DNA of 64,000 bases from the NCBI GenBank assembly GCA_963755985.1, contig CAVWLO010000002.1, positions 620,001 to 684,000 of the forward strand, read 5' to 3'. Under the pieces are notes generated by a model, which saw nothing but the letters and a program-made list of their open reading frames with translations, was not told the DNA's origin and made no database searches. Numbering within the stretch: the stretch's first letter is position 1; each line of letters opens with the position of its first letter. Origin of the DNA: DASXMT01 sp963755985 (GTDB lineage Bacteria; Actinomycetota; Acidimicrobiia; Acidimicrobiales; RAAP-2). The position numbers were made by a program, and so were the translations under genes. This document shows, piece after piece, positions 9,369 through 16,909 of the stretch.

Positions 9369-9451
9369 GCCCGGGTGGCGGAATGGCAGACGCGATGGAC
9401 TCAAAATCCATTGTCCGAAAGGGCGTGCGGGTTCGAGTCCCGCCCCGGGCA
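9369..9451 (+). tRNA. tRNA-Leu (anticodon CAA)
   Basis: An 83-nt class II tRNA. The 7-bp acceptor stem GCCCGGG pairs with CCCGGGC before the discriminator A. The anticodon stem ATGGA/TCCAT carries the loop CTCAAAA, giving anticodon CAA (codon UUG). There is a long variable arm and a T-arm GCGGGTTCGAGTCCCGC. The CCA end is not encoded. It separates menC from the accessory region and could have served as an integration site, although I found no duplicated 3' end further along. Confidence 0.97.
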
Positions 9452-9609
9452 CGGTTGTCTTGCAGCGTTGGTGCAGGTCAGAGCCTCGCAGGCCGTGGCC
9501 GGGACGGCATGAGGTGCTTCCCGCTCCCGCTGCTATCTGCATGTGTCGATAAGTGCTGACTGCATGTGTCGATAGGGCAGTCGCGAGTGCTCCGCTCGCC
9601 TCGGGTGAG

Positions 9610-10267
9610 TCAGTTGCCAGAGCCTCCCGATAACGCGTGAATGACCGCACGAAACGGGACGAAGAGGAAAATGGCTATAGCCAAATAGACGGCGATTGCC
9701 GCGCTCGGGAAGAAGAGGCCGAGCAGGATGGTGCCGACGTATCCTGCCACCACGACTCGGAATTTCTTGTTCATCTCTTCCATATCGGCATCCGCGGGGC
9801 CTGTGTGGCCCAGATGCTCGCCGCGCGTGTAGGCCGAAAGGGCAAAGAACAGCAAGCGAATCGCCAAAAGCGAGAGTCCGTACGTGACAGTGGCCACCCG
9901 TTCGGCTCCGACGCTTCCGCCCAACGCATCTCCCATGAGGCGTGTGGGGAACGGGAGATACCACGACCATCAGGAACACGAGATTCAGCCGCAAGAAGAT
10001 CCGATCGACGCGATCGAGATCGTCAGTCAGTGCGTTGTGGGCGACCCAGGCCGAGCCGATGGTCAGGAAACTCACCAGGTAGGCGAGATAGGCGGGCCAG
10101 GCAGCCAGGAACTGGTGAAGAGGCGAGCCGGGCGGCCGCAGCGCGAGATCGACGACGAGCAGCGTCATGGCGAACCCCATGACGCCATCACTCAATGCCT
10201 CCATCCGGTCTTTTGTCAGCACGGAACGAGAAGGTCGAGGAGTTGCTGTGTCGTTATCGTCGGGCAT
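9610..10267 (-). pseudogene. TMEM175-family (DUF1211) potassium channel-like membrane protein, frameshifted
   Basis: The N-terminal half (from 10267) carries the family signature RMEALSDGVMGFAMTLL and further membrane segments through FLRLNLVFLMVVV. The C-terminal half continues in another frame from about 9936 (RLMGDAL...) with three more hydrophobic segments, ending at 9610. The break is at the triplet GGG at 9953-9955: removing one base restores a continuous protein reading through VVVSPFPTRLMG, as the family expects. Bacterial TMEM175 proteins are potassium-selective channels. This is either a genuine one-base insertion or a consensus error. The canonical first-helix Phe of the FSDG motif is Leu here. 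Confidence 0.75.
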
Positions 10268-10355
10268 GGGTCGGAGTCCTTCTCATCCGAGCGCGAGGCC
10301 AAGAACTCACCTGGTCACTCCGCGGAGGGCACCAGGCTGACCCAGGCGACTTCCG

Positions 10356-10577
10356 TTAAGAGATCTCGACCGAGGGCGTGATGTAGTAGATCAAGGTGCC
10401 TAGGAATGGCAGGAAGACGATCAAAATGCACCAGCCGGCCTTGGCCCAACCACTGTGGTCAACGCGGCTGACGTTGTCGATCAGCGCGTAGATGATGACG
10501 AAGATAAGGATGACAATCCCCGCAAACAGCAGCAGGCTCCAAAGTATGTTCAAGAGTGGGTAGGTGTATGCAAACAT
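10356..10577 (-). CDS. Small membrane protein with a phospholipase D-nuclease N-terminal-type segment
   Basis: 73-aa protein with two strongly hydrophobic segments (about residues 5-30 and 45-66) separated by the motif DHSGWAKAGWCI. This resembles the PLDc_N superfamily, a two-helix membrane module found alone or ahead of cardiolipin synthase domains. The ATG at 10577 is chosen because AAGGAG lies 8 bp upstream; the longer frame adds 15 residues without family character. The same strand carries the DUF1269 protein upstream and the TMEM175 remnant downstream, which together look like envelope or stress functions. Confidence 0.75.
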   Translation of the reverse strand: MFAYTYPLLNILWSLLLFAGIVILIFVIIYALIDNVSRVDHSGWAKAGWCILIVFLPFLGTLIYYITPSVEIS

Positions 10578-10660
10578 GGTCGGCTCCTTAGCGGTTGGTG
10601 CTCGGTGAGGCGCTCCATCCATCCACCCAACGAGGTTGGATGCGTAGATCGCCTCTCAGC

Positions 10661-11170
10661 TCAGCTGATCTCACCTACCGCCTCCTGAATCGCCTTGTCG
10701 ATATCCTTCGGCTTGACGTCAAGTTCCTTGGCGACCTGCTTCTTCGCCTTCAGGCCAGCCTTGTTCACGGCTTCGGCGATAGTGCTCTCCCCCACGATGA
10801 CCAACGCGGCCTGTCCGTCGTCGATCATGTCTCCGAACTCTTTGACGTCCGCTCGGGACATACCTCGCCACAGGTGGCCACTCACACCTCCGACAGCGGC
10901 CCCTACGGCAGCAGTGGCAATGATCGATGGCGGAAAGAGGATGCCAACGAGTGCCCCGACGGCCGCCCCGCCCCAGGCTCCATGACGTGTCGCCATCTCG
11001 TCCTTGTTGACATGCACCTTCGCGTTGTCGTCTTTGGTCACGACCGAGGCATCGTAGGTGCCGACTGCGCCGACGGCGTGGAGGTCCTTGATGAGCTGAT
11101 AGTCCTCGCGTGCGGCCGACTCGCTCGGGTAGGTCCCTACATAGATGAACACTGCATCGGGCTTGGCCAT
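10661..11170 (-). CDS. DUF1269-family stress-associated protein
   Basis: 169-aa protein. The N-terminal ferredoxin-like half (residues 5-55) contains YVGTYPSESAAREDYQLI and the strand GTYDASVVTKD. A Gly/Ala-rich amphipathic or membrane-dipping segment follows (about 65-100, GAWGGAAVGALVGILFPP). The C-terminal half contains LVIVGESTIAEAVNK and a Lys-rich end. This organisation is typical of the DUF1269 family, which is of unknown function. A strong AAGGAG ribosome-binding site precedes the ATG. It is the most intact protein of the accessory region. Confidence 0.83.
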   Translation of the reverse strand: MAKPDAVFIYVGTYPSESAAREDYQLIKDLHAVGAVGTYDASVVTKDDNAKVHVNKDEMATRHGAWGGAAVGALVGILFPPSIIATAAVGAAVGGVSGHLWRGMSRADVKEFGDMIDDGQAALVIVGESTIAEAVNKAGLKAKKQVAKELDVKPKDIDKAIQEAVGEIS

Positions 11171-11396
11171 AATCGGTCTCCTTGTGGCGTAGGTGCCGAA
11201 GTTGTAAGCCCAACGGCATCGGTTTTTCGTCCATCGTTACCTGCGTTGCAGAAATGAACCAGGGCCAAAGGTCCCGTCCACGCCATGCCGATCGCCCGTA
11301 GTCGCACGTCCCAAGATTCTCGTACCGGAGTAAATGACCGATACCGTCACTGCCAACGTCCAGCTTTCATGGAAGCAACCTGCTGGGGGATCCGCC

Positions 11397-11640
11397 TCAT
11401 CCCGGCGATGGCAAGACGCTGATGATCTTCGGCTGCGGCAGGTTCTCCAGGAGCGGTCTGCAGACCTCGGTTCGCTCCCGGATGAGAACCATCGCCTCGG
11501 TATCCATACGGCGTCGTGTCAGCACCTTCACGTCTTCGTTGTGATCTGTCCTCACGGTGACCTCGTGATCCTTCAGCTTCCCAAACCACTCAAATGTCTT
11601 GTTTCGTGCCGAAATAGTGGTCGAGGACAATTGCGTTCAT
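11397..11640 (-). pseudogene. Remnant of a D-2-hydroxyacid dehydrogenase N-terminus
   Basis: On the minus strand, an ATG at 11640 opens MNAIVLDHYFGTKQDI and hits a stop. Shifting frame near 11595 continues with FEWFGKLKDHEVTV, then DHNEDVKVL, VLIRERTEV and LLENLPQPKIIS, before the similarity ends at a stop at 11397. That order (first beta strand, a DH motif, MRERT-type motif, LLxxLPxLKLI) is the start of the D-2-hydroxyacid/3-phosphoglycerate dehydrogenase family. About three quarters of the enzyme, including the NAD-binding and catalytic regions, is absent. This is a decayed gene fragment; the family assignment rests on motif memory only. Confidence 0.55.
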
Positions 11641-11773
11641 CGCTCGCAATTCCAGCTCGACGGGCTCAGGTGTGGCCTCGTGAGCCCGAGGTCCTCCCAT
11701 GGCGGGGAGGCGGGGACTCACGTATTTCGACTACCCACCGACCAGGTGGAGTGCAATAATTTGGATGAGTCCC

Positions 11774-12046
11774 ATGACCGACACCGTCGACAACCTGGTC
11801 CTTGATCTCCTCGAGTGGCTCGGCACCGGCCCTCGTCCGTACGCCGAGGTTCTCGATGCTTGGCGTACGTCGTGCCCTCGTCTACCCGTGTGGGAAGAGG
11901 CAAACGACCGAGGCTATGTCGAGCGTCGTCATGCCTCAGGGGTCGGCACATTCATTTCGCTGTCCGAGGTCGGTGCCCGGCACCTGCGGGCGTGCCGCCG
12001 TCACAGCTCCAACCAAGCCCCCTCTGCTAACCAAGAACTGCTCTGA
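11774..12046 (+). CDS. Small hypothetical protein, possibly a winged-helix
   Basis: 90-aa protein beginning MTDTVDNLVLDLLEWLG, followed by PYAEVLDAWRTSCPRLPVWEEA and a C-terminal hairpin (FISLSEVGARHLRA). The final strand-helix pattern resembles the wing and last helix of small winged-helix domains, but I cannot name a family with certainty. The ATG at 11774 fits the protein start better than the upstream in-frame start, which adds 25 residues of poor character; GGATGAG lies just upstream. It is transcribed away from the dehydrogenase remnant. Confidence 0.65.
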   Translation: MTDTVDNLVLDLLEWLGTGPRPYAEVLDAWRTSCPRLPVWEEANDRGYVERRHASGVGTFISLSEVGARHLRACRRHSSNQAPSANQELL

Positions 12047-12328
12047 CGTGCCTCTGCACGCCTGATTCGGGGAACTCCAACGGCATTCCGGGGGCTTCCT
12101 CGACGTCGGCAGGCGCGGAGAGGGCGACGAATCCGAGCGCTCGTTCGGGTACCAAATCCCCTCGCGCCGACGCCTCCAGTCCCGCGGAATCGGTATCGAG
12201 ATTTGATCTGTACGGATCCCAAGTAGGTGCGTCGCCGCTTGACTCACCGTCTTCCAGTTCGTAGCGGGTGCGGTGGAAGGTCCGACAAGTCCTAGACAAA
12301 GAGTGCACCAAGTCCAAACGAAAGTTGT

Positions 12329-12420
12329 GATGACGTCGCCCGTCATCCCGCCGCTACATTTCGCCCAGCGTCCTAGTGGTTACTATGTTCGGTCGAAATC
12401 ACATTCGGCAGGGGAGGAAG
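12329..12420 (+). promoter_or_regulatory. Candidate promoter/operator of the DUF35-thiolase pair
   Basis: Within the 375-bp gap before the DUF35 gene there is a perfect 7-bp inverted repeat GATGACG / CGTCATC (12329-12347, 5-nt spacer), then a possible -10 element TACTAT at 12381-12386 and a strong GGGGAGGAAG ribosome-binding site at 12411-12420, just before the GTG start at 12422. The inverted repeat has the size of a TetR-family half-site pair, and a TetR remnant lies beyond the thiolase. No convincing gene is visible in 12047-12328. Confidence 0.35.
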
Positions 12421-12421
12421 C

Positions 12422-12819
12422 GTGCAGGCAGTGATTCCGCCGGGCAGCAACGATTGGTTCTGGGACGGCGTGCGCCAGGGTCGCCTTCTGAATCAGCGGT
12501 GCGCGTCGTGCGGCACGCGCTCCGATCTCCCAATGCGCCCATGTGCGGCGTGTGCCAGTCGCTCGAGTGGGACACCCAGGAGGCGATCGGCCGAGGGACC
12601 GTCCTCACCTGGATCGTCGCGCACCACCCGACCCGGGAGGACGAAAGCCGGATCGTTGTCCTGGTCGATCTGGACGAGGGTGTTCGCATGGTGTCCACCA
12701 TCGTCGACTTCGACCCCGCCGGGCTCGAACGGGGCCTCTTGTTAGCGCTCACCTTCCGCACGTACGGCGACGTGGTCCTGCCTCAGTTCACCGTTGTCCG
12801 AGAGGTTGCGGCCCGATGA
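12422..12819 (+). pseudogene. DUF35 OB-fold/zinc-ribbon acyl-CoA-binding protein, frameshifted
   Basis: This is the small partner protein found next to SCP2-type thiolases and retro-aldolases (ChsH2-like). The N-terminal part, from the GTG at 12422, holds the first zinc-ribbon knuckle RCASCGT. The second knuckle (PMCGVCQSLEW) and the OB-fold (GTVLTWIVAHHP, VVLVDLDEGVRMVSTI) are in the next frame. Inserting one base between 12540 and 12541 restores a continuous protein of about 132 aa with both CxxC motifs. Its end overlaps the thiolase start (ATGA at 12816), so the pair was once a coupled operon. As the sequence stands the product is truncated, unless the deletion is a sequencing error. Confidence 0.75.
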
Positions 12820-13948
12820 CGGCGGCGATCGTCGGCATCGGCCGGACCGAGTTCTCCAAGGACTCAGGTCGCAGCGAGCTGCAGTTGGCGGTCGAAGCGG
12901 TGCACGCCGCCATCGTCGACGCCGGCCTGTCGCCGGCCGACATCGACGGCATGGTGACGTTCTATGAGGACACCAACAACGAGATCGCCATTGCTCGCTC
13001 AATCGGGATCCCTGAGCTGCGGTGGACGGCCCGCACGCCGTGGGCGACTCGGCGGCGACAGTGGAGGTGGCGACGGCCGCGGTCGAGTCGGGCATGGCCA
13101 AGGCGGTGGTCATCTACCGGGCATTCAACGAACGGTCGGCCCGGCGCTTCGGGCAGCCGCCCGAAGGCCGACCGGCGATCCCGTCCTCGATGAGCCCGTA
13201 CAGGCCGTTCGGGCTCGACACCCCGGCGAAGATGTACTCGCTCTGGTACCAGGGCTACATGAACAGGTACGGAGTCACCAACGGGGACCTCGGCCGCTAC
13301 ACGGTCGTCGCCCGCCAGCACGCCGCCACGAACCCGGCGGCGTGGTTCTACCGGCGGTCCATCACGATCGAGGACCACCAGGCCTCGCGCTGGATTGTGG
13401 AGCTCATCTTGCGCAAGTTGGACTGCTGCCAGGAGAGCGATGGCGGGGTGGCATTGATCGTCACCACGATGGATCGGGCCAGGGACCTGCCACAGGCGCC
13501 AGTGCGGGTGGCAGCCAGCTCGCAGTCGCACCTCATGGACGGTGACGTGGTGTTCAACTACTACCACGAGGACATCGCCGACTTCCCCGAAGCCCGCTCT
13601 GTCGCGGCCAGACTGTGGGAGACCGCCGACATCTGGCCCCACGACGTCGACGCAGCCATGATCTACGAGAACTTCTCGCCGGTGGTGTTCATGCAATTGG
13701 AGGGCTATGGGTTCTGCGAGCCGGGCGAGGCGAAGGACTTCATCGGTGACGGCCATATCGGCCTCGAAGGCTCGCTGCCGGTGAACACCCATGGCGGCCT
13801 GCTGGGCGAGGCCTACATCCACGGTGTGAACAATCTCCTCGAGGGAGTGCGCCAGGTACGGGGCACCGCCGCCAACCAGATCGCCGGTGCCCAGCATGTG
13901 CTCGTCGCCGCCGGACGCAGCGGGACGGTGCTCGCGCCGGCCGAGTGA
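12816..13948 (+). pseudogene. SCP2-type thiolase / lipid-transfer protein, frameshifted
   Basis: Thiolase-superfamily enzyme (about 377 aa when repaired) that would act on acyl-CoA together with the DUF35 protein just upstream. The N-terminus AAIVGIGRTEFSKDSGR and the segment up to LRWTARTPW are in one frame. The remainder (DSAATVEVATAAVESGMAKA, VVIYRAFNERS, IYENFSPVVFMQLEGYGF, LPVNTHGGLLGEAYIHG) is in another. One missing G in the G-run at 13041-13044 accounts for the shift. The NTHGG motif and the His/Cys-poor active site are typical of the steroid and fatty-acid degradation lipid-transfer group. Either the gene is broken or the consensus is wrong at this homopolymer. Confidence 0.78.
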
Positions 13949-13955
13949 CCCCTGA

Positions 13956-14060
13956 TCACGAGCCTCGGCTGGTGGAGGCAGGCAGCAACTCGTTGCGCGA
14001 ACCGAAGTGATGCCGGATCGCGCCCCTGGTCATGCCGGCGAGGACGGGCTGCCGCTGAGA
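13956..14060 (-). pseudogene. Fragment of a TetR-family regulator (HTH remnant)
   Basis: The minus strand encodes VLAGMTRGAIRHHFGSRNELL, the second half of a TetR-type helix-turn-helix (compare the common VTRGALYHHFxSKEEL), then a stop at 13956. Upstream only fragments such as FSVARSQRQP can be read and there is no regulator body. Its position directly after the thiolase suggests it once regulated the DUF35-thiolase pair. The assignment rests on one short motif. Confidence 0.42.
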
Positions 14061-14142
14061 TCGAGCAACGCTGAATCCTCTGAGGTCATTTGGGTCAGGC
14101 GGAACTGCCAGTCGGAGCCTGAGCGCTCTCCATGACGCATCG

Positions 14143-15060
14143 TCAGTGCAGGTCAAACGCATAGTCGATGTAGGGTACCTGGCCGGTGGGGCTGGCCAGA
14201 AGAGCGTTGGCAACGGTGGAGGGAATTGGAGCCCAGTTGGCCGGCATGTCGGCCGCCAATGCGGGGTTCAGCAGATAGAGCAGGAGGAAGTTCACAATCC
14301 AGATTGAAGGGGCCATCGACATCCCTACCTCCGAGCTCACACCACCCGCAGAATTGGTGACCAACTGAGCAACACCCGATACTTCTTGTGATACGTAGCC
14401 ATAGAGGGCTTCCAACGTATAAGCCGACCTGTAGAGGGCAACGAGGGATGCCGTCGCACCATTGGCCATGCACCAACTCCCCAGGTAGCCGCCAGGGGCG
14501 ATCACCGAGTTTGCCTGTCTCGTCGGGGCGTCTGTGTTGGCCAGGCTTTCTAGTGAACCGCTCGTGTTCACGAACAGGCCGTAACTGGCCAGAACCGTTG
14601 GTGTCAAGTGACCGTTGATGTTGGAATACAGCGGGCGTCCAACCGTATTGGTGAAGATTCGGACGCTTTCATCGACCAACTGTGCATCAGCCAGATTGCC
14701 ACCGACTCCCTTTCCCGTGATGAACTCGAGGTACTGCTGTGGGGTGAAAGTGTCCGCCTTGCTCAGTCCCAGCTCCGCGGCAATGGCATCTGCCACACGT
14801 TGTCCAATCGGCTGATGAAGTTGGCTTGGGTTCGTGATGTGCGTGGGTGCCAAGTACTCATATTGTGGTGTCCCGGAAAAGGGAAGCGTGAACCCGGTGG
14901 CCGTCGGAACCTGCGTGACCGCGCCGGCCACTTCGTGGCTGGCGACCTGGACTCCCACCAAAGAGAACAGGGAAACTCCGGCCAGTGCCACCGCTGTTGT
15001 GACTCTGGACCGACGCGTGGTCGATCCAATTCGGCTGCCGGATGTGTCGTTGCGTCGCAT
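14143..15060 (-). CDS. Secreted protein of unknown function
   Basis: 305-aa protein. The ATG at 15060 follows GAGGAAGAGG; an upstream in-frame ATG at 15075 is less likely. Residues 1-15 are Arg-rich, followed by a hydrophobic core (VTTAVALAGVSLFSLVG) and a small-residue region ending in VAGA, which is a good Sec signal peptide or signal anchor. The mature part is Ser/Thr/Asn-rich, with YLAPTHITNPSQLHQPIG, a helical middle and a second hydrophobic stretch near residues 250-270 (IWIVNFLLLYLLNPAL). I recognise no domain. Base composition is visibly less GC-rich than the flanking genes, which suggests acquisition. Confidence 0.7.
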   Translation of the reverse strand: MRRNDTSGSRIGSTTRRSRVTTAVALAGVSLFSLVGVQVASHEVAGAVTQVPTATGFTLPFSGTPQYEYLAPTHITNPSQLHQPIGQRVADAIAAELGLSKADTFTPQQYLEFITGKGVGGNLADAQLVDESVRIFTNTVGRPLYSNINGHLTPTVLASYGLFVNTSGSLESLANTDAPTRQANSVIAPGGYLGSWCMANGATASLVALYRSAYTLEALYGYVSQEVSGVAQLVTNSAGGVSSEVGMSMAPSIWIVNFLLLYLLNPALAADMPANWAPIPSTVANALLASPTGQVPYIDYAFDLH

Positions 15061-15252
15061 ACCTCTTCCTCTCATGAACGCCGGGGGCACGTTGACCCGG
15101 CCCACCACGCTCGCGTCAGAACGACCAACCCGTTCCCGACGCTATCGACCGAGCAGGTTGGTAAAGCTAACCACATGCAAAATTGGCCTGACTGAACACT
15201 TCGGCTCGACGAGGCTGCCTTGTACACGGTGGTGCGCATCCGGTAGGAACCC

Positions 15253-15364
15253 CATCTGGTTGGAATCGCGTCTGGTTGGAATCGCATCTGGTGGGAATCG
15301 CATCTGGTGGGAATCGCATCTGGTGGGAATCGCGTCTGGTGGGAATTGCGTCTGGTGGGAACAA
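15253..15364. repeat. 16-bp tandem repeat, seven copies, intergenic
   Basis: The unit CATCTGGTGGGAATCG occurs seven times head to tail from 15253. The three central copies are identical; the outer ones differ at one to three positions (for example CGTCTGGTTGGAATCG). The unit is not a multiple of 3 and no gene crosses it. It lies in the 556-bp gap (15061-15616) between two divergent secreted-protein genes. Apart from this array I see only unassigned sequence there, including the presumed promoters of both genes. Confidence 0.92.
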
Positions 15365-15616
15365 GGCCTGAAGCAGTGAGGGGTCGAGTGTGGACGGGTC
15401 AGGGACCGAAGACGAGGCGGGCGTTTGTCGGCTACCGCGGCTGGAACCGGCTTGAGGGTCACGATATCCTTCCACTCCCAGAAACGGCCGATACCCATCG
15501 GCGGCACGCATCGGCACCGCTCGCGAGGGTGTCGACGCTCATGAGGGGGTATGGGACCTCCGATCGGCTGGGCAGACCGAGTGGGTCGGACTTACCTGAA
15601 GAAGTGGAGCTTTTGC

Positions 15617-16726
15617 ATGCTGCAACCTTGGGCGCGAAGCCGGATGCCCCGGTTCTCCTCGGCCGTGACCCTTCTCGTCCTCTTGTTTGTGCTCACTCTG
15701 GCCGGTACGGCCGAGGGCGCCACCACTTCCGAGCCCTCCCCGACGTCCACTCCCGATTCGCCCGGGATCGTCATGGCATCGTCGAACATCGACCTGCCTG
15801 ATCCGTTTGTCCTTACCGGCCGGGGGAAGTACTACCTGTTCACGTCCTCTGCGTTCGGTTCGACCCTGAATATCCCGGTCCTCGTCGGGTCCCCTGGTCA
15901 CTGGTCGAAGCCCAAGGAAGCTCTTGCCACCCTGCCGTCGTGGGCAACCCCCGCGAACCAGGATGGCCGGGAGTGGGCGCCCTCGATACACAAGTTCGGC
16001 AGCACCTATGTGATGTATTACGCACCCACATTGCTCGGCACCGTACCGGTGCAGCACTGCATCGCCGTGGCTACCGCCACGTCTCCAGCAGGCCCGTACA
16101 CGTCTCTGCCGAACCGCTTCGTGTGCAACCCCACCGAGGGAGGCGATATCGACGCCGAGGTTTTCGTGGACCCGACGGGCGTCAATGGTCCATCCCATCC
16201 GAACTACCTGATCTGGAAGTCGGACAACAACTCCACTCCCGGCTCCGGCGTGCCGTCGACCTGGGCCCAGCCGCTCTCCAATAATGGGTTGGAGCTCACC
16301 GGAAGCCCAGTGCGCATCTATCAGTCGGACCAACCGTGGCAGCACTCCCTGATCGAGGCGCCTCAAATGGTGCAGTCACCGACGGGCTCTGTGTACCTCT
16401 TCTACTCGGCCAGCGGGTTCGCAGCTCCTAACTACGCCATGGGGGTCGCCCAATGCGTGGGTCCGCTGGGGCCGTGCACCGACGTTTCGCCGAACCCGCT
16501 GGTCGCCTCCAACTCGCAAGGTCCGGGTCCTGGAGAGGAAACCGCCTTCACCGCCGTCGATGGAAGTCTCTGGTTGATCTACAACCCCTGGTACCTTGCT
16601 GCGCCCACCTTTCCCTTCATGCGGCCGGCCGAGGCGGTCCGCATCGGCTGGAGCAGCAGTGGTCCCTACGTCGCCGAGGCGGGCAGGTTCCCGTCGCCGA
16701 GCTGGCCAGGGCCCGGCAGGTCCTGA
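15617..16726 (+). CDS. Secreted glycoside hydrolase of the GH43 type
   Basis: 369-aa exported protein. The signal peptide at residues 1-35 has the basic start RSRMPRF and the core SAVTLLVLLFVLTLAG. A Thr/Ser/Pro linker precedes a five-bladed beta-propeller-like domain. The three acidic sites expected of GH43 are visible: base Asp in NIDLPDPFVL, Asp in GGDIDAEVFVDP and the acid Glu in LIEAPQMV, together with REWAPSIHKFGSTYVMYY. GH43 enzymes cut arabinan, xylan or related side chains; the substrate here is unknown. The ATG at 15617 is chosen because it starts the signal peptide. Confidence 0.82.
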   Translation: MLQPWARSRMPRFSSAVTLLVLLFVLTLAGTAEGATTSEPSPTSTPDSPGIVMASSNIDLPDPFVLTGRGKYYLFTSSAFGSTLNIPVLVGSPGHWSKPKEALATLPSWATPANQDGREWAPSIHKFGSTYVMYYAPTLLGTVPVQHCIAVATATSPAGPYTSLPNRFVCNPTEGGDIDAEVFVDPTGVNGPSHPNYLIWKSDNNSTPGSGVPSTWAQPLSNNGLELTGSPVRIYQSDQPWQHSLIEAPQMVQSPTGSVYLFYSASGFAAPNYAMGVAQCVGPLGPCTDVSPNPLVASNSQGPGPGEETAFTAVDGSLWLIYNPWYLAAPTFPFMRPAEAVRIGWSSSGPYVAEAGRFPSPSWPGPGRS

Positions 16727-16909
16727 CCTGACGTCAGCTCTCAGGCCGGTTCTCGACGGGAGCACGAGCCCCATCGGCTTCCCCGGGAAGAGGCGAAATC
16801 CCTGGCGACCCGGTGACTGGACGGTAATCGGAACACCCCAGCACCGCCGTGTCACACTTGACTCGCCAATGCGATCGAATAGTTCGGTCGCATTCGAGAG
16901 GAGTCGTCG

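Noticed and set aside
12027..12346. Minus-strand frames in the gap before the DUF35 gene
   Set aside because: No family-like motif, no ribosome-binding site and irregular composition; treated as non-coding.
9369..16900. An integrated mobile element bounded by tRNA-Leu
   Set aside because: No integrase, transposase or duplicated tRNA 3' end could be found, so only an accessory region is claimed.
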